Source: Salinactinospora qingdaonensis
GTDB lineage: Bacteria > Actinomycetota > Actinomycetes > Streptosporangiales > Streptosporangiaceae
Direction: 5' to 3'
NCBI RefSeq assembly: GCF_039539445.1
Contig: NZ_BAABDD010000002.1
Span: 1-64,000 of the forward strand
Length of the DNA: 64,000 nucleotides
Below are positions 53,273-61,803 of the stretch, piece by piece; positions within the stretch are counted from its first letter, which is position 1; each line of letters starts with the position of its first letter. Under the pieces are notes generated by a model that saw nothing but the letters and a program-made list of their open reading frames with translations, was not told the origin of the DNA and did not search any database. The translations under genes were made by a program, and so were the position numbers.

Positions 53273-54919
53273 TCAGGGCTCCACGCGCTCCAGAGCCTCG
53301 TGGAGCCGTGCCAGGCCGGCGGAGCGCTCCCGCAGGTGCAGCCGCACCGCGGGGCGACCGCGATCCCCGAGCGCGCCGAAGTCGCCGAGGGCTTGGGCCA
53401 GTTGTAGCCGTCCGAAGGAGTAGGCCCGGCCGGGGACATCGAGATCCTCGGTGACCTCGCCGGTGAGTTGTAGGAAGACGCCGTTGGCCGGCCCTCCCTT
53501 GTGGTACTGGCCGGTGGAGTGCAAGAACCGCGGTCCCCAGCCGAACGTGACCGGGCAGGGGGTCAGTGACGCCAACATCGGCCGCAGCGCCGCCGCCGAG
53601 GCGTCCCCATAGCGGTCCAGGTAGGCCATGACCGCCAGGTAGCCGGCTTCGGGAACCGCGCGCACCAGCCGTTGCAGCACCTCGGTGAGGTCTTTGGCGT
53701 CGGCGAACAGTGCGGCGTCGGCGCAGTGCACCTCGACCGCCCCGTCGACCAGCAGGGGCGCGCCGCCCGCCAGCGGGTCGTCGCTGTCTCCGGCCGCCAG
53801 CGACTTTTCAAGCAGCGCCTTAGTGTTGTCCTTGGACTCTTGGACGTTGGGCTGGTCGAACGGGTTGATCCCCAGCAGTCGGCCCGCAACGGCGGTCGCG
53901 TACTCCCACGCCAGGAACTGCGCGCCCAGCGGGCCGGCGACCAACGTGTCGGCCAGCGGCACGTCGGGGGTGGCGTTCTCGTCGAAGGCCACGAGGTGGG
54001 CGTCGGGTCCCGGCGCGAAACCAGCGGCCTCGGCGCTTTCGACCACGACCGGCAGCAGCCCCGTGCCCTCCTTTCCGGTGGACTCGGCCACGAGCTGTTC
54101 GATCCAGTCACCCATGCCCACCGGCGTCTCCCCGGCGAGCACGATCTTGTCGTGACCGCTGAACCCTCCCAACGCCGCGCCCAATTCGAGCGCGGGGTTG
54201 TCGGAGTCACCGGCCAGCGTTTCGCTCAGCGCCGCGGCCTCGTCCAGCAGCGCCGCCACGTCGACTCCGGCAAGGGCGCTGGGAACCAGCCCGAACGCGG
54301 TGAGCGCGCTGTAGCGGCCACCGACGTTGGGGTCGGCCAGCACCGTGGGGTAGCCGTGCTCGGCCGCCAGATCGGCCAACGGGGAACCGGGGTCGGTGAC
54401 CACCACCACCCGGTCGGCCGGGTCAATGCCGGCCTCGCGGAACGCCTGCTCATAGGCGCGGCGGTGGCTGTCGGTCTCGACCGTGGTACCGCTCTTGGAA
54501 GAGACCACGAGCACGGTGCGGTCCAAACGGTCGGCCATGGCCCGGCGCACCTGGTGCGGGTCGGTGGTGTCGAGCGTGGTCAGTTCCCCGCCACGGCTGG
54601 CTACGATGACCTCGGGCGCCAGTGAGGAGCCGCCCATGCCCGCCAGCACGACGTGATCGAGGCCGGCCGCCCGTTTCCGCGCGACGATGCGCTCGATCTC
54701 GGGAAGCAGCTCGCGCGAGGAGCGAGCCAGATCCACCCATCCCAACCGGATCGCCGCCTCGGATTGGGCCTGCGGCCCCCACAGCGACGCATCTTTGGCC
54801 GCCAGCTTCGCGGCCACGCCCTCGCCTCGCAGCGTCCGCAACGCGGCACTAACGGCGTCTCCTACCGTGGCACGCAGCGTGACCGTGAGGTTCGCGGCGT
54901 TTACCTGCTCACTGCTCAA
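53273..54919 (-). CDS. pgi: Glucose-6-phosphate isomerase
   Basis: A 548-residue isomerase of the actinobacterial PGI type. The sugar-phosphate-binding LVVSSKSGTTVETDSHRRAY, DPNVGGRYSALTAFG and GKEGTGLLPVV segments match phosphoglucose isomerase. The preferred start is TTG 54919 (LSSEQVNAANLTVTLRATVG), with GAAGGATC upstream; the frame runs 41 codons further to 55042, but with Arg/Pro-rich sequence. It sits inside the pentose-phosphate operon between tal and zwf, letting fructose-6-phosphate from transaldolase/transketolase re-enter the oxidative branch. Confidence 0.95.
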   Translation of the reverse strand: MSSEQVNAANLTVTLRATVGDAVSAALRTLRGEGVAAKLAAKDASLWGPQAQSEAAIRLGWVDLARSSRELLPEIERIVARKRAAGLDHVVLAGMGGSSLAPEVIVASRGGELTTLDTTDPHQVRRAMADRLDRTVLVVSSKSGTTVETDSHRRAYEQAFREAGIDPADRVVVVTDPGSPLADLAAEHGYPTVLADPNVGGRYSALTAFGLVPSALAGVDVAALLDEAAALSETLAGDSDNPALELGAALGGFSGHDKIVLAGETPVGMGDWIEQLVAESTGKEGTGLLPVVVESAEAAGFAPGPDAHLVAFDENATPDVPLADTLVAGPLGAQFLAWEYATAVAGRLLGINPFDQPNVQESKDNTKALLEKSLAAGDSDDPLAGGAPLLVDGAVEVHCADAALFADAKDLTEVLQRLVRAVPEAGYLAVMAYLDRYGDASAAALRPMLASLTPCPVTFGWGPRFLHSTGQYHKGGPANGVFLQLTGEVTEDLDVPGRAYSFGRLQLAQALGDFGALGDRGRPAVRLHLRERSAGLARLHEALERVEP

Positions 54920-55098
54920 AGCGGCTGATCCTTCCGTGGTTCGCACCCGTGATGGAAAGCCGGACGGCACGGCGCGCCGGAGGGGCACCGTTGCCCGCCG
55001 GCCCATTGTCACGGCCGATGGCGCGTGCCGGCCGGCACTCATGTTCCTCTTCTACCCGAATCGGCGAGCCGGCGCTCGCCGCTGGGCGCAATATCGGC

Positions 55099-56202
55099 TC
55101 AGGAAGCGTCGAGCTGCTGTGAGACACCGGAGAGCAGCCCTTCCCAAGATTTCTCGAACTTCTCGACGCCCTCGTCCTCCAGGACCGCCACCACGTCGTC
55201 GTAGTCGATCCCGACCTCGGCCAGCGCGGCCAGGTCAGCGCGCGCTTGCTCGTAGCTGCCGCGCACCGTGTCGCCGGTGATTTCGCCGTGGTCGGCCACC
55301 GCGGCCAGCGTGGCGCCGGGCATCGTGTTGACGGTGTCGGGCGCCACCAGGCCGGTCACGTAGCGGGTGTCGTCATAAGAGGGGTCTTTGACGCCCGTAG
55401 AGGCCCACAAGGGCCGCTGCACCTGGGCGCCGGAGCGCTCCAGGGAGCGCCAGCGCTCGGTGGCCACAACCTCCTCGAAAGCGGCGTAGGCCAGGCGGGC
55501 GTTGGCGATCGCGGCGCGCCCGCGCAGCTCCTTGGCCTCGTCGGTGCCGATCTTCTCCAGCCGCTTGTCGATCTCGGTGTCGACCCGGCTGACGAAGAAG
55601 GAGGCCACGGAGGCGATCGTGCTCAGGTCGTGCCCGTTGTCGCGGGCCTGCTCCAACCCGGCGAGGAAAGCGTCCATGACCGCGCGGTAGCGCTCCAACG
55701 AAAAGATCAGCGTGACGTTGACGCTGATGCCCTCGGCCAGCGCCGCAGTGATCGCCGGCAGCCCCTCCACGGTCGCGGGGATCTTGATGAACAGATTCGG
55801 CCGATCCACCAGCCACCACAGCGCACGAGCCTCGGCGATGGTGCGCTCGGTGTCGCGGGCCAGGCGCGGGTCGACCTCCAGCGAGATCCGGCCGTCGCGC
55901 CCACCGGTGGCCTCGTAGACGTCTCGCAGCACGTCGGCGCCCCACCGGATGTCGTAGGTGGTGATGGCCCGCGCGGCCTCCTCCACCGAGACTCCTCGTC
56001 GTCTGAGGTCGCGTACCTGGGCGTCGTAGGCCTCGCCCTCCTTGAGGGCCTTCTCGAAAATCGTGGGGTTGGAGGTCACCCCGACGACGTGGCGGTCACG
56101 GATCATCTCGGCGAGTTCGCCCCTACGCAGCGCCTCGCGGCTGATGTCGTCGATCCAGACGGCCACACCTTCGTCGGAGAGCTTCTTCAGCGGGTTCACC
56201 AT
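55099..56202 (-). CDS. tal: Transaldolase
   Basis: A 367-residue transaldolase. The Schiff-base lysine is Lys140 in PNLFIKIPAT; GVTSNPTIFEKAL and the SVNVTLIFSLERYRAVMDAF motif are conserved. It transfers a dihydroxyacetone unit in the non-oxidative pentose-phosphate branch. The ATG at 56202 (or GTG 56199) has GAGGAG about 13 nt upstream. It lies 194 bp after tkt with a hairpin in between, and 179 bp before pgi. Confidence 0.97.
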   Translation of the reverse strand: MVNPLKKLSDEGVAVWIDDISREALRRGELAEMIRDRHVVGVTSNPTIFEKALKEGEAYDAQVRDLRRRGVSVEEAARAITTYDIRWGADVLRDVYEATGGRDGRISLEVDPRLARDTERTIAEARALWWLVDRPNLFIKIPATVEGLPAITAALAEGISVNVTLIFSLERYRAVMDAFLAGLEQARDNGHDLSTIASVASFFVSRVDTEIDKRLEKIGTDEAKELRGRAAIANARLAYAAFEEVVATERWRSLERSGAQVQRPLWASTGVKDPSYDDTRYVTGLVAPDTVNTMPGATLAAVADHGEITGDTVRGSYEQARADLAALAEVGIDYDDVVAVLEDEGVEKFEKSWEGLLSGVSQQLDAS

Positions 56203-56352
56203 GGTGTTTCGTCATCTCCTCGTTGTCGTCGATACCAGGAGCCGGCCGCGCACTCTCCTCCATAGTCACTGCCGCGCACACAGAGGGCGAAACCCCGCTC
56301 TGCCGCCGGCGGGCACCGCCAGCCCCGCGATGCGCCTCGCCCCCGACGAGCG

Positions 56353-56386
56353 AAAGGGCCCTCCGCGCCCTGGTGGAGGACCCTTT
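56353..56386 (-). terminator. Hairpin between tkt and tal
   Basis: AAAGGG (56353-56358) and CCTCC (56360-56364) pair with GGAGG (56375-56379) and CCCTTT (56381-56386), leaving one C-A mismatch and a 10-nt loop. On the minus strand it begins 10 bp after the tkt stop and ends in a TTT run. It may partly terminate tkt transcription. Confidence 0.75.
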
Positions 56387-56396
56387 GCCTGACCGG

Positions 56397-58517
56397 TCAG
56401 CTTTCCGAGGTTGTTGACTGCTCGCCGCCGGCTCGCGCGATACTCGCGCGCACCGCGCTCACTACGTGGTCGGGCGTGATGCCGAACTTCTCGTACAACG
56501 TCTGGTAGGGCGCCGAGGCGCCGAAGTGCTCCAGGCTCACCGACTCTCCGGCGTCGCCGACGAACTCGCGCCACCCCAGGGCAACGCCGGCCTCCACCGA
56601 CACCCGGGCGCGCACCGCGGGCGGCAGCACGCTGTGCCGGTAGGACTCCTCCTGTGCGGCGAACCACTCGACACTGGGCATCGACACCACGCGCGTGGGG
56701 GTGCCCTCGGCCTCCAGTTGCTCGCGGGCGGACAGCGCGATGGCGACCTCGCTGCCCGTGGCGATGATGATGGCCGTCGGTGTCGAGGTGCTGGCCTCGG
56801 CCAGCACGTAGCCGCCCCGGGAGGCGCCTTCGGCCGATGCGTAGGTCTGGCGGTCCAGCGTGGGCACGTTTTGGCGGGTCAGTGCCAACGCTGCCGGACG
56901 GTCGTCGTTGTGGATGAGGGTGCGCCAGACGACAGCGGTCTCATTGGCGTCAGCGGGGCGGATCACATCCAGGCCGGGGATGGCCCGCAACGCCCACAGG
57001 TGCTCGATGGGCTGGTGGGTGGGGCCGTCCTCCCCCAAACCGATGGAGTCGTGGGTCCACACGTAGGTGACGGGTAGCCGCATGAGCGCGGCCAACCGGA
57101 CCGCCGGACGCATGTAGTCGCTGAACACCAGGAACGTGCCGCCGTAGGGGCGGGTGGGCCCGTGCAGCGCGATGCCGTTGAGGATCGCCCCCATCCCGTG
57201 CTCGCGCACGCCGAAGTGCATCACCCGGCCGTACTTGTGGCCGGAGAACTGCTTGGTGGAGCGCTCCTGCGGCAGGAACGAGGGCTCGCCCTTGGGAGTG
57301 GTGTTGTTGGAGCCGGCCAGGTCGGCCGAGCCACCCCACACCTCGGGCAGCACCGAAGCCATCGCGGTCAGGATCTCCCCCGAGGCCTTGCGGGTCGCGA
57401 CGCCCTTCTCACTGGCCTCGAAGGTGGGCAGCGCCTGCTCCCAGTCCTCAGGCAGCTTGCCCGACGACAGCCGGTCGAACAGTTCGGCGCGCTCGCCCGC
57501 ACCGCCGCGCCAGGAGTCCAGCAGTTGCTCCCAGGCCGCGTGCATCTCTCGGCCACGCTCGACGGCTCCACGGGTGTGGGTGAGCACGTCCTCGGGCACG
57601 TCGAAGCGCGCTTGGGGGTCCAGCCCCAGCACCTGCTTGGTCGCGGCGACCTCCTCGGCACCCAGCGCGGCCCCGTGGGCGGCGCCGGTGTTTTGCTTGT
57701 TGGGGGCCGGCCAGCCGATGATCGTGCGCAGCCTGATGAGCGAGGGACGCCCCGTTTCGGCCTGAGCGGCGATGACGGCGTCGTAGAGCGCCTCGACGTC
57801 TTCCTTGTAGGCGCCGCCGTCGGTCCAGTCGATCTCTTGGACGTGCCACCCGTAGGCCTCGTAGCGGGCGCCGACATCCTCGGAGAAGGCGATCGCGGTG
57901 TCGTCTTCGATGGAGATGTGGTTGTCGTCGTAGAGGACGATGAGGTTACCCAGCTCGTGGGTCCCCGCCAGCGCGCTCACCTCGTGCGAGATGCCCTCCT
58001 GCACGTCGCCGTCGGAGCACATGGCGTAGATGAAGTGGTCGAAGGGGCTTTCGCCCGTGGCCGCGTCCGGATCGAACAGGCCGCGCTCCCGGCGGGCGGC
58101 CATGGCCATGCCCACCGCGTTGCCCAACCCCTGCCCAAGCGGGCCGGTCGTGGTCTCCACACCGGCGGTGTGGCCGTACTCGGGGTGGCCGGGGGTGAGG
58201 CTGTCCCACTGGCGCAGCCGCTTCAGCTCGTCCAGGCTCAGCCCGTAGCCGGCGAGGAAGAGTTGGATGTAGAGCGTCAGACTCGAATGCCCGCACGAGA
58301 GCACGAAGCGGTCGCGGCCCTCCCACTGCGGCGCGTTCGGGTCGTGGCGCATGATCTTTTGGAACAGCAGGTAAGCGGCCGGGGCGAGGCTCATGGCGGT
58401 ACCGGGGTGGCCGGAGCCCGCCTCCTCGACCGCGTCCATCGCGAGGGCGCGGGCCACATCCACGGCGCGGCGGTCCGTCTCCGACCACTCCAGGGAAGTC
58501 GAGGTGTCGATGTTCAC
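56397..58517 (-). CDS. tkt: Transketolase
   Basis: A 706-residue thiamine-diphosphate transketolase. The substrate/cofactor motifs AGSGHPGTAMS, GHTAGVETTTGPLGQGLGNA, the ThDP fingerprint YAMCSDGDVQEGISHEV and the central YVWTHDSIGLGEDGPTHQP are all present. It is the first gene of the leftward operon tkt-tal-pgi-zwf-opcA-pgl. The GTG at 58517 (MNIDTSTSLEW) has AAAGGAG about 12 nt upstream. It is divergent from ctaB across 1.36 kb, the conserved actinobacterial arrangement. Confidence 0.98.
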   Translation of the reverse strand: MNIDTSTSLEWSETDRRAVDVARALAMDAVEEAGSGHPGTAMSLAPAAYLLFQKIMRHDPNAPQWEGRDRFVLSCGHSSLTLYIQLFLAGYGLSLDELKRLRQWDSLTPGHPEYGHTAGVETTTGPLGQGLGNAVGMAMAARRERGLFDPDAATGESPFDHFIYAMCSDGDVQEGISHEVSALAGTHELGNLIVLYDDNHISIEDDTAIAFSEDVGARYEAYGWHVQEIDWTDGGAYKEDVEALYDAVIAAQAETGRPSLIRLRTIIGWPAPNKQNTGAAHGAALGAEEVAATKQVLGLDPQARFDVPEDVLTHTRGAVERGREMHAAWEQLLDSWRGGAGERAELFDRLSSGKLPEDWEQALPTFEASEKGVATRKASGEILTAMASVLPEVWGGSADLAGSNNTTPKGEPSFLPQERSTKQFSGHKYGRVMHFGVREHGMGAILNGIALHGPTRPYGGTFLVFSDYMRPAVRLAALMRLPVTYVWTHDSIGLGEDGPTHQPIEHLWALRAIPGLDVIRPADANETAVVWRTLIHNDDRPAALALTRQNVPTLDRQTYASAEGASRGGYVLAEASTSTPTAIIIATGSEVAIALSAREQLEAEGTPTRVVSMPSVEWFAAQEESYRHSVLPPAVRARVSVEAGVALGWREFVGDAGESVSLEHFGASAPYQTLYEKFGITPDHVVSAVRASIARAGGEQSTTSES

Positions 58518-58863
58518 GCGGGCTCAGGGCTCCTTTCGCGCATCCATACCTGACGGGCGTCGCCGTCTGGATCTGGTGTTATGGGGTCACAGCGAGATCG
58601 CATCGTCCTGACCGAATGGCGCCCCGATGGCGGTGGCCAACGGCACGCCTATCCACCTGCCGCGCCCGCCGCCCCAGGCGGTGGCTGTTGGGAAAAGACA
58701 CGCGATGGGGTTATGCGTACCTTTGGACGATGACCACGGCAGTAGTGGCCTCCTGTGAGCCTATCGTTTTGACGTGGCCGGCCAGAATACCCGGCATACC
58801 TCATCTCGGAGCGTCGGCTTCGCGCGCGGCCTGACCAGGTCGATCGGGCAAGCGTGAGCTATA

Positions 58864-58904
58864 CCTCTTTTCCGGAAGTTTGGATCGCGTTTTCCGGAAA
58901 GAGG
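58864..58904. repeat. Inverted repeat with two TTCCGGAA cores
   Basis: The arm CCTCTTTTCCGGAA (58864-58877) is the reverse complement of TTCCGGAAAGAGG (58892-58904) except for one missing A. Each arm contains the 8-bp palindrome TTCCGGAA, with centres about 21 bp apart, i.e. two helical turns, suggesting a dimer-of-dimers operator or a hairpin. Confidence 0.65.
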
Positions 58905-59094
58905 GTGTTGCCCGGCTTGGTGGTGGCGCATGGCCGGCGGATGGGCCTCGTTGCCCCACGGGGGCGGTGTTCGCGCCGCTATAGCCCGAGAAGCGGGTGT
59001 GGATAACGCGGGTTAACAGGGCCTGGTCCTTTCCGCAGGCCAGCTTTAGATTCTGGTCTGCGGACGGCTAGGGCTGGAGGGGTGTTCGCCGTTC

Positions 59095-59128
59095 GCTCGT
59101 GCCTCGATCGCTGCGCGATCTCGGCAGC
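59095..59128 (-). repeat. Dispersed intergenic repeat, copy C
   Basis: The minus strand reads GCTGCCGAGATCGCGCAG then CGATCGAGGCACGAGC, continuing GAACGGCGAAC. It touches the 42-bp palindrome that begins at 59130. Confidence 0.85.
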
Positions 59129-59129
59129 C

Positions 59130-59171
59130 CGATGGGTGACGGTGGACGCATGCGTCCACCGTCACCCATCG
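59130..59171. repeat. Perfect 42-bp palindrome, no spacer
   Basis: Bases 59130-59150 are the exact reverse complement of 59151-59171. The left arm opens CGATGGGTGACGG and the centre is GACGCATGCGTC. No unpaired loop exists, so it could extrude only as a DNA cruciform or form an RNA hairpin with a few opened centre pairs. Confidence 0.92.
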
Positions 59172-59504
59172 CCCATCCCCGCCGCCCGTTGAAAACATCC
59201 CAGTCTGTTCTGTGCACGCGGCCTTTCCCTGGGGCCGGCGGCAACCGCGGGGGCGGCCCGGCGGCCACGCCGTCCGCCTCGCGAGCCCCTGGCCCCGGGC
59301 CGTTGCGCCGCGGGTGCGCTTCTCACCCACCCGGTCTCCGGGCAGCGACACGCTCCAACCGTGGTGCGGGGGAGAGGAGCCTCGGGTGGCGGGGCCGCTG
59401 CTTGGTAACGGTCCCACGCCGCGCCTGGACACGGCTCGCTCGCCGCCACTGCCTTGGCCGGCCACGACAATGGGGGAGCCCCACGCTGAGGTGGGCCGGG
59501 CAAG

Positions 59505-59521
59505 TACTACAGTATGTCGTT
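59505..59521. promoter_or_regulatory. TACTACA-N3 operator upstream of ctaB
   Basis: TACTACA-GTA-TGTCGTT matches the operator at 25546-25562 in 7 of 7 left-arm and 5 of 7 right-arm bases with the same 3-bp spacer, and both are preceded by AAG. It lies 356 bp before the ctaB start codon. Confidence 0.6.
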
Positions 59522-59876
59522 GAACGGGTTCCGCGGATCTCGGGTCACCGGGGTACGGTTGCACGGCCACAGGTGAGGTGCGCACAGCAGCGCCCACGTG
59601 ACTGTGCCGCGACGTCGAGGCTGCGGTCCCACCGCGGTCAACACTGCGGTGAGCAGGCACGGCGCCGTCGGTGCCCCGCCAGTGTTCGCTCAGTCCAGTA
59701 GGCCCGACATTCTTTTGAGGTTCAGCGTGTCTGTGTCCGGAGAGCCGACGCGGTTCGCCGTGCGTTGCGTGCCGCGCGACCGGCGACGCGAGTGCGAAGC
59801 CAGAGGTGGTGTGCGGCGAGACTGCGCCGTGGGCGGCGAGATCCGCGGGAAACGGCTGGGAACGCGACGGCTGTAG

Positions 59877-60869
59877 ATGACACCGCTGAACCGCTCCCCC
59901 CACACCGGCGCCCCCAGCCTCGACAGCACCGAAGCGGCCGAGGAGCGTCTCAACAGTGCGCCTCCCGCTCGCTCCGTGCTCGCCCACGCGCGCGCCTACA
60001 TCGCCCTGTCCAAGCCGCGCGTCATCGAACTGCTGCTCATCACCACCATCCCGGTGATGTTCGTGGCCGCTCAGGGAGTGCCGCCGCTGTGGACGGCGGT
60101 GGCTACCTTGGTGTTCGGCACGATGTCGGCGGCCAGCGCCAACGCGATCAACTGCTATATCGATCGCGACATCGACTCCGAGATGCGTCGTACCCGGCGC
60201 CGCCCGGTCGCCATGGACCAGGTGACCCCGCGCGGGGCGCTGCTCTATGGCCTCGTGCTCGCCGTCGCCTCCACGGTCGGTTTCGCCGCGCTGGTCAACT
60301 GGCTCTCAGCGGCGCTGTCGCTGTTCGCGATCCTGTTCTACATCTTCGTCTACACGTTGCTGCTCAAGCGGCGCACCGCCCAAAACGTGGTCTGGGGCGG
60401 CATCGCCGGCTGCATGCCGGTCCTCATCGGGTGGGCGGCCATCACCGGTTCGCTGGACTGGGCCCCCTTCGTGCTGTTCCTCGTCGTGTTCTTCTGGACC
60501 CCGCCGCACACCTGGGCGCTGGCGATGCGCTACCGCGAGGACTACGCCGCGGCCAATGTGCCGATGCTGCCGGTCGTGGCCGGTGACCATCGGGTCGCCC
60601 TGGAGTGCGTGCTCTACAGTTGGGCCACGGTCGTAGTGTCGGTGGTGCTGTGGCCGGTGGCCGCGACTACGCTGTTCTACCCGCTCGTGGCTGTCGCTTT
60701 GGGGGCGATCCTGCTGGTACAGGCACATCGCCTGTTGCGCCGGGTCCGTGCGGGGGTGTCTGGACCGCAGTTGAAGACGATGGGTTTCTTCCATCTGTCC
60801 AACGCCTATCTTGCGTTGCTGTTCGCGGCGGTGACCATCGACCCGCTGCTCGCCGCAGTGTTGGCCTAG
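59877..60869 (+). CDS. ctaB: Protoheme IX farnesyltransferase (heme O synthase)
   Basis: A 330-residue UbiA-family prenyltransferase that adds farnesyl to heme B to make heme O for cytochrome aa3-type oxidase. It has about 8-9 transmembrane helices, the prenyl-diphosphate Asp motif NAINCYIDRDIDSEMRRT and the second loop KRRTAQNVVWGGIAGCMPVL, with the late FFWTPPHTWALAMRYREDYA. The first ~35 residues are a variable cytoplasmic tail. The ATG at 59877 has no strong ribosome binding site. ctaA, the next enzyme in heme A synthesis, is encoded convergently 2.2 kb away. Confidence 0.96.
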   Translation: MTPLNRSPHTGAPSLDSTEAAEERLNSAPPARSVLAHARAYIALSKPRVIELLLITTIPVMFVAAQGVPPLWTAVATLVFGTMSAASANAINCYIDRDIDSEMRRTRRRPVAMDQVTPRGALLYGLVLAVASTVGFAALVNWLSAALSLFAILFYIFVYTLLLKRRTAQNVVWGGIAGCMPVLIGWAAITGSLDWAPFVLFLVVFFWTPPHTWALAMRYREDYAAANVPMLPVVAGDHRVALECVLYSWATVVVSVVLWPVAATTLFYPLVAVALGAILLVQAHRLLRRVRAGVSGPQLKTMGFFHLSNAYLALLFAAVTIDPLLAAVLA

Positions 60870-61150
60870 GTGCTGGCTTGCGGTCGGCTGGGCCGTGGGC
60901 GAGGAGAGATGTGAGCCCCCTTACTCGGTACTGCCTGTTGTGACAAGATGAGGGCTCGTCCGGTGCTGTTGTACAGCCCCGTGCGGTTAAGGCCGAGAAC
61001 CCATGATCGCGTGCAGCGAGTTTTCGCAGCTCAAATATGGCGACCGGCTGGTTTGTGAGGTGGGTCTCCGTCGCTGTGGTGGGGGTGGCCGTGATCGCGT
61101 GCAATCGGACATCATCCACGCAGGTCAAGCCGCCCAAAAAACCGGCAGGG

Positions 61151-61245
61151 TTCCGAAGGCCGTCCAAGCCCGAAGGGCATAGAAACGCATAGCCGAAGCC
61201 CACGACGCGCTCACCGTCGAGTTCCGAAGATCGTCCAAGCCCGAA
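61151..61245. repeat. Direct repeat, 24 bp, 71-bp period
   Basis: The segments 61151-61174 and 61222-61245 match in 22 of 24 bases (TTCCGAAG, 2 variable bases, CGTCCAAGCCCGAA). Both are followed 7 bp later by GAAACG. Confidence 0.8.
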
Positions 61246-61502
61246 ACGTAGCGAAACGACTGGATCGTCAGCTTCACGAGGCTGGATGTCGGGGCGTCGC
61301 ACCGCGTTGTCTCTCTGGTCCGGTGGCGGTTAGCGCGGTCGTGTCAAGGTGCGGTGCATCAGCCGTGACGGCTGTGGCGGTTAGGTTCTGTTTTGGGCAA
61401 GGGTGGCGAGGCTCGGAGGTAGTCGGGGCGCGGGTGAAAGGAGAGCACCCTCCCGGTCCCGCACTCTAGCGGGGCGGGTGAGGGCGTCAGCCACTCCCGC
61501 GG

Positions 61503-61536
61503 GCTGCTGAGATCGCGCAGCGATCGAGGCGCGAGC
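61503..61536 (+). repeat. Dispersed intergenic repeat, copy D
   Basis: The plus strand reads GCTGCTGAGATCGCGCAG then CGATCGAGGCGCGAGC, followed by GGACGAAGAAC. It differs from copy B in one core base. Confidence 0.85.
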
Positions 61537-61760
61537 GGACGAAGAACACCTCTACGGCCCTACACCCCAGCCGTTCGCAAAACACGAAGGCGCCGTGGCC
61601 CGTGCCGCTGTTCCTGTAGGCGGCGCTGTCGGCGCGCCATCCAGTGTTGCTCCGCTACCGAGGTGCGAGGTGGCAGCGGCCGGGCCGATCGCTGAACCCG
61701 GCAGCCACCCATGACGGACACACGATTCATCCCGTCACCGGATGTAGCACGGTGGCGAAA

Positions 61761-61783
61761 TCCCGATAATCGTGTAATCGGGA
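61761..61783. promoter_or_regulatory. Operator candidate and -10 before prsW
   Basis: TCCCGAT-N9-ATCGGGA is a perfect 7-bp inverted repeat, followed by TACGAT (61790-61795), a plausible -10 only 8 bp before the ATG at 61804. The transcript would be almost leaderless. Confidence 0.45.
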
Positions 61784-61803
61784 AACCGTTACGATCTGAA
61801 GCT

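Larger units (their letters stand above)
58518..59876. other. Long intergenic region tkt-ctaB
   Basis: 1.36 kb with no protein I can support; the open frames at 59046-59987 (minus) and 59099-59701 (plus) are Arg/Pro/Gly-rich shadows. It holds, left to right, a 13-bp inverted repeat (58864-58904), repeat copy C (59095-59128), a 42-bp perfect palindrome (59130-59171) and a TACTACA-type operator (59505-59521). The promoters of tkt and ctaB must lie here. Confidence 0.6.
60870..61803. other. Repeat-bearing intergenic region ctaB-prsW
   Basis: About 930 bp with no supported gene. It contains TGATCGCGTGCA twice (61004-61015 and 61092-61103), a 24-bp direct repeat (61151-61174 and 61222-61245), repeat copy D (61503-61536) and an inverted repeat next to the prsW start (61761-61783). 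It may include decayed sequence. Confidence 0.55.

Noticed and set aside
57162..58553. A 463-codon plus-strand open frame opposite tkt
   Set aside because: Antisense shadow of transketolase.
59514..59576. A 20-codon ATG-initiated frame inside the ctaB-upstream operator as a leader peptide
   Set aside because: No ribosome binding site and no attenuator-like hairpin; probably chance.
59046..59987. A 313-codon minus-strand frame in the tkt-ctaB gap
   Set aside because: It crosses the 42-bp palindrome, the repeat copy and the ctaB start. The composition is low complexity.
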